Origin: Treponema sp.
GTDB taxonomy: Bacteria > Spirochaetota > Spirochaetia > Treponematales > Treponemataceae
Reading direction: 5' to 3'
Assembly (NCBI GenBank): GCA_022510905.1
Contig: JAFLSN010000004.1
Coordinates: 54,131 to 118,130 of the forward strand
Length of the DNA stretch: 64,000 nt
Positions 17,939-25,312 of this stretch are shown here, piece after piece. Both the position numbers and the translations under genes were made by a program. Within the stretch, counting starts at the first letter, position 1. Each line of letters begins with the position of its first letter. The notes beneath the pieces were generated by a model, which was not told the DNA's origin, did not search any database, and worked only from the letters and a program-made list of their open reading frames with translations.

Positions 17939-19009
17939 GTGAAAGATTCTGTTCTTTTAAAAGCAATCGCATGTATGGTTTTTGCCATGGCTGTGCAAGG
18001 CGCACTTGCGCTTGGCAAAAAAGATTCTGGCAATGGGGCATCTGCACATGAAAGTGCCGAAAACATTCAGGGCATGGAACTTGTTGTGTATGCCTATGAC
18101 AGTTTTGCAGGTTCTTGGGGGCCCGGGCCTGAGCTCGTCAAGCGATTTGAAGAAGCGAGCGGCTGCACGGTTACGCTAATCAACTGCGGAAGCGCGTTGC
18201 AGGCATTTAATCGCGCCGCTCTGGAAAAAGACAATGTGCAGGCAGATGTTATCATTGGCATTGATTCAAATCTTGCAGCCGAGGCACATGAATCAGGCAT
18301 CCTTGAGTCATATGTTCCGCGCAACGCGGAATCTATTGTTGATGCATCTCTTGTGCAGGAACTGGGCGGCACTTGGGAATTGACACCTTATGACTACGGC
18401 TATTTTGCACTCATCTACGACAGCCAGAGCTCTGTTCCTGCCCCGACTTCACTCGGCGACCTTACCAAAGATGTGTACAAAAAAAAGTTTATCATCATGG
18501 ATCCCCGCACTTCTTCGCCCGGTCTGGGATTTGTCGCTTGGACAAAAGCCGTGTTTGGTGACAAAACAGAGCAGTTCTGGAATGATTTGAAACCGAGCAT
18601 TCTTACAATGACGCCTGGCTGGTCGGCAGGTTGGGGCATGTTTTTAAACGGAGAGGCACCTCTTGTGATAAGCTACAACACAAGTCCTGCATACAATGTT
18701 GAATATGACCAAAACGACCGTTTTAAAACTCTGCTTTTTGCAGAAGGTCATGTGCGGCAAGTTGAAGGCGCTGGAGTTTTGAAAGGTGCCCCACATGCAA
18801 AGGCTGCAAAAGCATTCATAGATTTTCTTGTCACCAAGGAGGCGCAGGAGCTGCTTCCGCTCACCCAATGGATGTATCCGGTGAACAAGACGGTGGATTT
18901 GCCGCAAAGCTACCAGACGGCGGCACCTCTTCCAGAAAAAACGCTCACAATTGACAGTGGAACCGTTTCGCAGACGGTGCCGGTAGTCATGGATATTTTG
19001 AGCCGATAG
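17939..19009 (+). CDS. thiB: Thiamine ABC transporter substrate-binding protein
   Basis: Periplasmic thiamine/TPP-binding component. The 356-aa product starts at GTG 17939, 4 bp after the GGAGGA at the riboswitch edge. It has a signal peptide (LLKAIACMVFAMAVQGALALG) and the TbpA/ThiB-like segments LVVYAYDSFAGSWGPGPELVKRFE, ADVIIGIDSNL and PYDYGYFALIYDS. There is a Cys in the signal region but no clear lipobox. It is followed one base later by thiP. The riboswitch and two partner genes make the substrate call secure. Confidence 0.93.
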   Translation: MKDSVLLKAIACMVFAMAVQGALALGKKDSGNGASAHESAENIQGMELVVYAYDSFAGSWGPGPELVKRFEEASGCTVTLINCGSALQAFNRAALEKDNVQADVIIGIDSNLAAEAHESGILESYVPRNAESIVDASLVQELGGTWELTPYDYGYFALIYDSQSSVPAPTSLGDLTKDVYKKKFIIMDPRTSSPGLGFVAWTKAVFGDKTEQFWNDLKPSILTMTPGWSAGWGMFLNGEAPLVISYNTSPAYNVEYDQNDRFKTLLFAEGHVRQVEGAGVLKGAPHAKAAKAFIDFLVTKEAQELLPLTQWMYPVNKTVDLPQSYQTAAPLPEKTLTIDSGTVSQTVPVVMDILSR

Positions 19010-19010
19010 C

Positions 19011-20630
19011 ATGGTCAACATGCACCGTTTTTTGCGGCGTGCATGTCTGTGTCTTGCCGTGTTGATGTTTGCACTTGTGGCGCTGGCTTTTCTGGTGCCA
19101 CTTGTGCTGGCGTTGCTTCCCGCGCTCACCCATACACAGGAGCGTCTTGCACTCAGTTTTTCTGCACTGGCGCGTACCGCTGGTTTTACTCTTGCGCAGT
19201 CGCTTCTGTCGGTGGTTGTGGCTCTTTTGCTAGGATTTCCCGCCGCCTTTTTTCTTTCTCAGCGCCGTTTTTTTGGACAACGTTTTTTGTATGCTCTTTC
19301 TGCCGTTCCATTTTGTGTTCCAACGCTCATCATGGCATTGGGGTTTATAGCGACATTCGGTATGGCTGGCTGGTACAATCGGTGGCTAATGACGCTGTTT
19401 AAGATGCGTGAACCGCCACTTACGTTTTTGTATTCGTTTTGGGGAATTGTACTTACGCAGGGATTTTATAATTTTCCGCTGGTAATGGTAACAGTGGCAT
19501 CATTGTGGGCGCAGCTTGATACAACTGTTGAACAGAGCGCGCAGCTTTTGGGCGCTTCTCCGTGGCGCACATTCAGAACAGTAACTTTGCCGCGCCTTGG
19601 CAGTGCCATCGCATCTTCATGCATCCCTGTGTTTTTGTATTGTTTTTTTTCTTTTATGATTGTGCTGCTGTTTGGAAAAACTGGAACAACAACTCTTGAA
19701 GTTGCGCTGTACCATGCGGGAAGAAGTATGAAAACTCCTCGCACTGTTGCGGTGCTGGCCGGTATCGAAACCGCCTGTGCCTGTGCGGTGCTCGCACTTT
19801 CTACACGTCTTGAAAAGAATGCCTGGCGCACTGCGGGGCTTTCTTTTGCCTCGCCGTCAAAACTTGAATCCCGCAAAACGATTGCAAAACTTGAGCTGAT
19901 CCCTGCGTCAGTGCTCGGACTTCTTGTATTGTTCGGATTTTTGTTGCCGCTTGCTTCAATCTGTACCGCATCGTTTGTGCAGAAAAATCATGTCAGCCTT
20001 GATGCGTGGCGCCGTTTGGTTTCAATGAATGGCTTTTGGTTTGCGGTAAAAAACACGTTCGCCACGGCAAGCGCCACCGCCTTGTGCTGCACTGTGACCG
20101 CCTTTGTGTATGCGGTGTTTTTGAGACTCTGCGGTGCGCACACAAACCAGACGCTGCTCAAAACAATTCCGCTTCTTCCAATGGCGCTTTCATCTGTGGT
20201 TATGGGAATCGGGCTGACCATGCTGGTTCGACGCGGTTCACCTATGGTGTTGGTGTTGGCCCAGACTGCGCTTACCTGGCCATTTGCGTTCAGGCAGATT
20301 TTTCCATACCTTGCCAAAATTCCAGACGAAGTGATTGGTGCCGCTGCGCTGCTTTCTCAGAGCCGAACCGATACTATTTTTTGCATACTGATGCCATACA
20401 CTGTGCGTGGCATTGCAAGTTCTTTTGGCTTCTGCCTTGCATTGAGCGCAGGTGACGCGACCCTTCCGCTTGTACTTGCAATTCCCCGCTTTGACACGCT
20501 TTCGTTGTTCACTTACCGTCTTGCTGGAAGCTTCAGGTTTGCCGAAGCAAGCGCATCGGGTTGTCTTTTGGGCTGTCTTTGCATGGTTCCGTTTTTTATT
20601 TTTCAGCGTGAACGGAGGAGCGGCATATGA
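19011..20630 (+). CDS. thiP: Thiamine ABC transporter permease
   Basis: A 539-aa protein with about twelve membrane helices in two tandem MetI-like permease halves, as in ThiP. Each half has an EAA-type loop that contacts the ATPase: EQSAQLLGASPWRTFRTVTLP in the first and DEVIGAAALLSQSRTDTIFC in the second. The start is one base after the thiB stop and the end overlaps the thiQ ATG by 4 bp, so translation is coupled. Confidence 0.93.
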   Translation: MVNMHRFLRRACLCLAVLMFALVALAFLVPLVLALLPALTHTQERLALSFSALARTAGFTLAQSLLSVVVALLLGFPAAFFLSQRRFFGQRFLYALSAVPFCVPTLIMALGFIATFGMAGWYNRWLMTLFKMREPPLTFLYSFWGIVLTQGFYNFPLVMVTVASLWAQLDTTVEQSAQLLGASPWRTFRTVTLPRLGSAIASSCIPVFLYCFFSFMIVLLFGKTGTTTLEVALYHAGRSMKTPRTVAVLAGIETACACAVLALSTRLEKNAWRTAGLSFASPSKLESRKTIAKLELIPASVLGLLVLFGFLLPLASICTASFVQKNHVSLDAWRRLVSMNGFWFAVKNTFATASATALCCTVTAFVYAVFLRLCGAHTNQTLLKTIPLLPMALSSVVMGIGLTMLVRRGSPMVLVLAQTALTWPFAFRQIFPYLAKIPDEVIGAAALLSQSRTDTIFCILMPYTVRGIASSFGFCLALSAGDATLPLVLAIPRFDTLSLFTYRLAGSFRFAEASASGCLLGCLCMVPFFIFQRERRSGI

Positions 20631-21400
20631 GCTATTTTGAGGCGACCAATCTCTACAAACGGTGGAAATCATGCACTGTGCAACTTTCACTCTCTGCGGA
20701 ACAGGGAACTCTTACAGCGATTGTTGGACCAAGCGGTGCAGGAAAATCAACAGTGCTTTCGTTGGTAGCCGGGCTCGTTGCGAACGATCTTCCGCAGGAA
20801 TGCATGTCGCTGCACAAAAAAAGCGCCGCACATTTTTTTGCACGCAAGAATGTGCCGATAACAAAAATGGAAGATTGGCTCCCGGCAAAAATCATGCTTG
20901 ACGGTGTGGACATCACAAATCTTCCTCCGCACAAACGCGGTTGCGGCATGGTGTTCCAAAACCATTCGCTTTTTATGCACATGACCGTGCAGGACAACAT
21001 CGGCTACGGCCTGCGTGCCCACGGCATGTCGAAGCATGAAAGCCGAAAAAAAGCCCGTGCGTTTTTGGAACGCTTTCATATGGAGTCTTTTGCGGAGCGT
21101 TGGCCCGAAACATTGAGCGGCGGTGAAGCCCAGCGAATCGCACTCTTTCGTACACTCATTGTACAGCCTAAACTGGTGCTGCTTGACGAACCATTAAGCG
21201 CCCTTGACGAAACACTGCGAAAGCGCCTTGCCTCGGAAATCAGGGCCATGCAGGTGGAGCTGGGCTTTACCGCTTTGATGGTGACGCATGACCTTGTTGA
21301 GGCAAAGTCGGTCAGCGATTCAGTTGTGCTCATCAAAAATGGAAAAAAATCATGGGAGGGCCCAAGCACTGAATTTTTTCCATCGCGTTGCATTATGTAG
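20627..21400 (+). CDS. thiQ: Thiamine ABC transporter ATP-binding protein with an unusual insertion
   Basis: A 257-aa ATPase. Walker A GPSGAGKST at residues 34-42, Q-loop VFQNHSLF (Q111), signature LSGGEAQR, Walker B LVLLDEP, and switch His in VTHD are all intact. Between Walker A and the Q-loop there are about 30 extra residues (roughly 53-87, NDLPQECMSLHKKSAAHF and on) rich in Lys, His and Cys; standard ThiQ proteins lack this. The C-terminus is short after the H-loop. It overlaps thiP by 4 bp. Confidence 0.92.
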   Translation: MSYFEATNLYKRWKSCTVQLSLSAEQGTLTAIVGPSGAGKSTVLSLVAGLVANDLPQECMSLHKKSAAHFFARKNVPITKMEDWLPAKIMLDGVDITNLPPHKRGCGMVFQNHSLFMHMTVQDNIGYGLRAHGMSKHESRKKARAFLERFHMESFAERWPETLSGGEAQRIALFRTLIVQPKLVLLDEPLSALDETLRKRLASEIRAMQVELGFTALMVTHDLVEAKSVSDSVVLIKNGKKSWEGPSTEFFPSRCIM

Positions 21401-21407
21401 TATAATG

Positions 21408-21437
21408 TTGCGTAGTGTCAGCAACATGTGGTATATT
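21408..21437 (+). promoter_or_regulatory. Promoter of the Omp85-like gene, -10 box next to the start codon
   Basis: TTGCGT (21408-21413), 18-bp spacer, TATATT (21432-21437), then 8 bp to the ATG at 21446. No Shine-Dalgarno lies between, consistent with a leaderless transcript. Confidence 0.5.
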
Positions 21438-21445
21438 TGTGGTAG

Positions 21446-22747
21446 ATGAAAAACGTGAGAAAAATGGCGGTATCATATGCCGTAATCTTATTTGAATGTA
21501 CTGTGCTGGCAATATTTTGGGCGGTGGGCGCCCCCGCGCACGCACAAGACCCGGAAAGTGTCGTTTCGCCGCCCGCCCAGGAAGTGCCTGTTCAAAGCGG
21601 CGCTGCGATAACCGTATTCAAGGTTGACGGATTAAAAAAGACGCGGGATTCTTACGTACAGCATGTTTTAAAAAAATACAGTGGCGTACTGGAAGACGAA
21701 CTTGACCTGCACGTTATTGAGACAGAACTGCAAAATGAAGGTCTGTTTTCTTTTATCAATGTGGCACTGGAGCATGATGAATCGGATGCACCTTTCGTTC
21801 ATATTACGGTAAAAGAAAAGTGGACGTTTATTCCGGTTCCGTTTTTTATGGTTTCAAATGGTTCTGTGATGGGTGGCGGCGTTGTCATGGACACAAACGC
21901 ATTTGGCATAAAAGACAGCGTGATGGTAGGTGGCATATTTTCAAAGGAAAGCTTGATGGGAATGGCCGCGTTTTCAACCCCGACACTGGAACACAAACCC
22001 GGAATTTCATTTTTTGGTTCCTTTACGCACGGCACAGGAAAGACAATCAGGAACCTTGACGATGATGATGTGTTTTTATATGACATAAACAATGTGAATG
22101 TTTCTGTTTCAATGAACTGTAAATTCAACCGTGTTTTTTCCGGCTCAATTGGGGCAGGGTATGTTTGCAAGGACATTGGCTCGGAAGCCCCGTCGCTTGA
22201 TTCCTACCATGCGGGCAATATCCAGGCAGGGCTTTCATTCAAAGTATCGGACTGGAACGGCTATTTTATGTCCGGCATATCGTGTGCGGTAAACGGCAAG
22301 GCCACGTACAAGTCAACCAACGAATTTTCGGAAACCATTTCATTTTCAATTGACTGGCAAAAGCCAATCGTACCGCGCTTCCGTGTTTTTGCGCATGGTG
22401 CAACTTGGTATGGACATAATCTTGATCAAACTGAATATCAGGGCGCATATGGCGTGGGCATTGGCATCCTGCCTTCAAAATTTTATTCACCTTGGCTTGC
22501 GGGAATGACGGCGGGTGGCGAATGGGTAATCGTCAAAATGAAGCTCGGCATCATTTCGATGTATGCGCAGTACGAAGCTGTTTTTGCCAGGGACTATGAA
22601 AAAAGCGTTGAGTTTTGCCATGGGCCGCTTGGTGGCGTCAAATTGTATCTTTCCAGCATCGCCTTTCCTGCGCTTGGTTTTGCCATCGGCTACAATATTC
22701 CGAAGGAACAGCTGCAGTTTACGTTTTCATTTGGTATGAGTCTGTAG
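21446..22747 (+). CDS. Short Omp85/BamA-like outer-membrane protein with one POTRA domain
   Basis: A 433-aa protein with an N-terminal signal anchor (YAVILFECTVLAIFWAV, then AHAQ). Residues about 54-130 resemble a POTRA domain (ITVFKVDGLKKTRDSYVQHV, ELQNEGLFSFINVALE, VHITVKEKWTFIP). The rest is strand-rich and ends with QFTFSFGMSL, an aromatic-ended terminal strand as in outer-membrane barrels. It is much smaller than BamA (five POTRAs, about 800 aa), so it is probably an accessory Omp85 of the single-POTRA type. It is monocistronic, between thiQ and a CDF transporter. Confidence 0.72.
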   Translation: MKNVRKMAVSYAVILFECTVLAIFWAVGAPAHAQDPESVVSPPAQEVPVQSGAAITVFKVDGLKKTRDSYVQHVLKKYSGVLEDELDLHVIETELQNEGLFSFINVALEHDESDAPFVHITVKEKWTFIPVPFFMVSNGSVMGGGVVMDTNAFGIKDSVMVGGIFSKESLMGMAAFSTPTLEHKPGISFFGSFTHGTGKTIRNLDDDDVFLYDINNVNVSVSMNCKFNRVFSGSIGAGYVCKDIGSEAPSLDSYHAGNIQAGLSFKVSDWNGYFMSGISCAVNGKATYKSTNEFSETISFSIDWQKPIVPRFRVFAHGATWYGHNLDQTEYQGAYGVGIGILPSKFYSPWLAGMTAGGEWVIVKMKLGIISMYAQYEAVFARDYEKSVEFCHGPLGGVKLYLSSIAFPALGFAIGYNIPKEQLQFTFSFGMSL

Positions 22748-22812
22748 CAAAAAAATATTGCCTACCACTAACAAAGTTTTTTTTGTTACACTGAATTTCG
22801 GAGGCGTGTCTG

Positions 22813-23760
22813 ATGGAACGCACGGATTCATTTCGTACACACTACATTCGTTTGGCGGCTCAAATAGCGCTGGGTGGAAACCTTCTGCTTGCTGGAACCA
22901 AACTTCTGCTTGCGGCGCTTTCACATTCGCTTGCAGTGTTGGGCGATGGCATTGATTCTGCGACCGATGTGCTGATTGCGCTGGTAACATTGGTTATCAG
23001 TGCTGTTATTGCTCGTCCAAGCGACCGGGAACATCCATGGGGGCACGGCAGGGCAGAAACAACAGCCACCATGCTGCTCGCTTTTATTATTTCTGTCGCG
23101 GGCGGCGAGTTGGTGCTTTCTTCTGCAAAAAGACTGATTTTCCGTGATTTTTCGCAGGAGCTTTCGTTGATTGCGATTTTGGCTCCGGTGATTTCAATCG
23201 CGGGAAAGTCTGTTCTGGCTGTGAGCCAGTATAAACTGGGAAGCATTGCCAATTCAGACATTGTAAAAGCAAATGCCCTGAACATGAAAAACGACATCTT
23301 TCTTTCGGCAGGGGTGCTTGCGGGTCTGTGCGCATCCGTTTTTTTTCACTGCCCTGTGCTGGATCCTGCAATTGCGCTGGTGCTTGGTCTCTGGATAATC
23401 AAAAACGCGGTGTCGCTGTTTATCGGTTTGAACCGCGAGCTAATGGACGGCAACACGGATAAAAGCCTTTACAGCAGACTTTTCCACGCGGCGATTTCGG
23501 TGGAAGGGGTCAGCAATCCTCATCGGGCCAGAATCCGAAAAATTGCATCTATGTTTGACATTGACCTTGACATTGAAGTTTCACCAACACTCACGATGTA
23601 TGAAGCGCACGAAAAAGCCGAGCGTGTTGAGGCTGCAATCAGGGCCGCCATACCGGACGTGTACGATGTCGTAATTCATCTTGAACCTGCGGGAAGCGAT
23701 ACCCACCAGCCCGTGGAATGTTTTGGGCTTTCGCCCAGCCAGCTGGAAATGTGGAAGTAG
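22813..23760 (+). CDS. Cation diffusion facilitator (CDF) family metal efflux protein
   Basis: A 315-aa transporter with about six membrane helices. HSLAVLGDGIDSATDVL holds the usual metal-site Asp pair of helix 2, REHPWGHGRAET is the family His-rich loop, and SDIVKANALNMKNDIFLSAGV is the helix 5 motif (here N-D rather than H-D at one ligand position). The cytoplasmic C-terminal domain ends in VIHLEPAGSDTH, typical of the ferredoxin-like dimer domain. It likely exports Zn, Fe or Mn in exchange for protons; metal choice cannot be fixed. GGAGG lies before ATG 22813. Confidence 0.9.
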   Translation: MERTDSFRTHYIRLAAQIALGGNLLLAGTKLLLAALSHSLAVLGDGIDSATDVLIALVTLVISAVIARPSDREHPWGHGRAETTATMLLAFIISVAGGELVLSSAKRLIFRDFSQELSLIAILAPVISIAGKSVLAVSQYKLGSIANSDIVKANALNMKNDIFLSAGVLAGLCASVFFHCPVLDPAIALVLGLWIIKNAVSLFIGLNRELMDGNTDKSLYSRLFHAAISVEGVSNPHRARIRKIASMFDIDLDIEVSPTLTMYEAHEKAERVEAAIRAAIPDVYDVVIHLEPAGSDTHQPVECFGLSPSQLEMWK

Positions 23761-23779
23761 GCAGGTTCTGCATTTGTCT

Positions 23780-24060
23780 GGCTACATGAAAGGTGCGGAA
23801 TAAATGCCTGTAGTTTTGCAAAGCTCCGTTTGTTGTCTGCTAAAATCAGCACACCCGGACGCAAAAGGCGGAGATGATTTTTCTGAAACTTGATAACATA
23901 GTAGCGATAAAGAAACCTTTAGGGGTTGCCGGGTGTGTTGTTCTTCCAAAGTGTCGCAGTCATGGTACATACCCTTCATTTCGCCCCTGCTTGCGGCAAA
24001 GCTTCAGGCAATGGGCTCGGTTTCGCAGAAGCACTGCATGTACCGTTTCCGCACGAACCA
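23780..24060. repeat. Dispersed intergenic repeat: half copy plus a split copy
   Basis: 23785-23825 resembles the left half of the dispersed element (GTGCGGAATAAATGCC, TTTTGCAAAGC). 23843-23870 matches its right end (AATCAGCACACCCGGACGC) in the opposite sense, and 23990-24058 carries the remainder (CGCAGAAGCACTGCATGTACC, then TTTCCGCACGAA). The latter two parts are separated by about 120 bp of unrelated DNA, as if interrupted. Confidence 0.6.
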
Positions 24061-24123
24061 TGCGGTTGCAAAAGTGCTGAAGCCGGCATAGTGCACCAAT
24101 GCAGGCTGCAAGGTTCTTTGCTG

Positions 24124-24987
24124 TCAATCACGTTTCCATGCGTCTATGAATTCAATCATGAACTGCTGCACATCGCTGAACCATTTTTTTTGGAATGCGC
24201 ACGCTTCTTTTCCGATGTACCTGAAGTGCCAACATTCCCAGCGGAAGCCCGTTACGTCTTCATAATTTTTTGGAAATGAAAGCGACCAGCCGTATTCTCT
24301 GGAATGCTCGTAAATCCATCGGCCCATTTTAGTTTCTGCAAAATCATCGCTTATGGAGCCGAAGTCTATGGCAACTCCCAGCTGATGCTGGCTGGTGCCT
24401 GCGCGCGCGCTTTCGCGTTCGGCTTCCTCAAGGCCGTCAACTTCAACCCAGTGCTGGAACAGCCATTTTTGATATTCATATGAACGGTATGTTGAACTGA
24501 CAAGCAGCTTGATGCCGTCTTTGAGCGCGGCTTCAGAAAGTTCGCACAGGGCCTTGTACGCATCTGGACGGAGCGAAAGGCCTTCTTTGTTGATGTTGAA
24601 CAGGTTGTTTTTTTTGAGCGGCACCAAATCTTTTGGAACATAGTCAGAAGCAACGGGGTGGGTTTTGTCGATTAGGTGATATAGGCTCAAATCATCCTGA
24701 CGAAATGTTTTTTCAACGGCAAGCACTTTGTGCAGGTCTTCAAGAAACGATTCCGGCGAGCCGTTTGGAATTGCAGCTTTTGCCCGGTCTGAAAGAGAAG
24801 CCAGCACACGCCCCAGTTTGGCAATCTCCGGGTTTTCAGGTAGTTTGGCGGACGGCATGGAAAATTCTGTTGCTGCCCGAGATTCGGATTCTGCATGAAT
24901 CGGACTGTGCGGGCTACCTGGTTTTGGTTCCGCGCATAACGGAAAAACTGCAGCCATACACAGGCTGAACAGAAAATTACGATGCAT
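24124..24987 (-). CDS. D-alanyl-D-alanine carboxypeptidase, VanY/M15B family
   Basis: Exported zinc peptidase that trims the terminal D-Ala of peptidoglycan stem peptides. The 287-aa product has a signal peptide (MHRNFLFSLCMAAVFPLCAE) and a spacer of about 100 residues before the catalytic domain: LLVSSTYRSYEYQKWLFQHW, GTSQHQLGVAIDFG (His and Asp zinc ligands) and FRWECWHFRYIG (catalytic Glu and third His ligand). All core residues are present. Its start overlaps the STAS gene by 11 bp, so it is the last gene of an operon with the phosphatase/STAS signalling genes, hinting that those may bear on envelope or cell-wall stress. Confidence 0.9.
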   Translation of the reverse strand: MHRNFLFSLCMAAVFPLCAEPKPGSPHSPIHAESESRAATEFSMPSAKLPENPEIAKLGRVLASLSDRAKAAIPNGSPESFLEDLHKVLAVEKTFRQDDLSLYHLIDKTHPVASDYVPKDLVPLKKNNLFNINKEGLSLRPDAYKALCELSEAALKDGIKLLVSSTYRSYEYQKWLFQHWVEVDGLEEAERESARAGTSQHQLGVAIDFGSISDDFAETKMGRWIYEHSREYGWSLSFPKNYEDVTGFRWECWHFRYIGKEACAFQKKWFSDVQQFMIEFIDAWKRD

Positions 24988-25312
24988 CAGAGACCTCGGT
25001 CACAGAATGTATTATGTTGAATGTGTCAAAGAATCCTGTTTTTTCAAGCGCTTTGCGGGCATTTTCAGACGGCCCCATGATGAACAGTTTTGTATTGCTG
25101 TCAATGCCATCGTTGAAGGCCGCCATAATCACGCCCAGCCCGGCGGAGTCAATCTGAATCACATGCGACAGGTCAATCACCACGTTTGCATCAATAATGG
25201 TGCGGTAGATTTTTTCCTGGAACTCCGTAAGCGTGTATGCGTTCAGCGCCCCCGACAGTTCCAGCAGCACATAATTGGGTCCGATTTTTTCACGCATGGT
25301 AAGCTGATCCAT
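24977..25312 (-). CDS. STAS-domain anti-sigma-factor antagonist (SpoIIAA/RsbV type)
   Basis: A 111-aa single STAS domain. The phosphorylatable Ser is in VIQIDSAGLGVI (S56), as in SpoIIAA and RsbV, where kinase phosphorylation inactivates and a PP2C phosphatase restores binding to the anti-sigma factor. It starts at the base where the upstream phosphatase-like gene ends (one-base overlap) and overlaps the carboxypeptidase gene. No kinase/anti-sigma factor of the RsbW type lies in the window. Confidence 0.92.
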   Translation of the reverse strand: MDQLTMREKIGPNYVLLELSGALNAYTLTEFQEKIYRTIIDANVVIDLSHVIQIDSAGLGVIMAAFNDGIDSNTKLFIMGPSENARKALEKTGFFDTFNIIHSVTEVSDAS

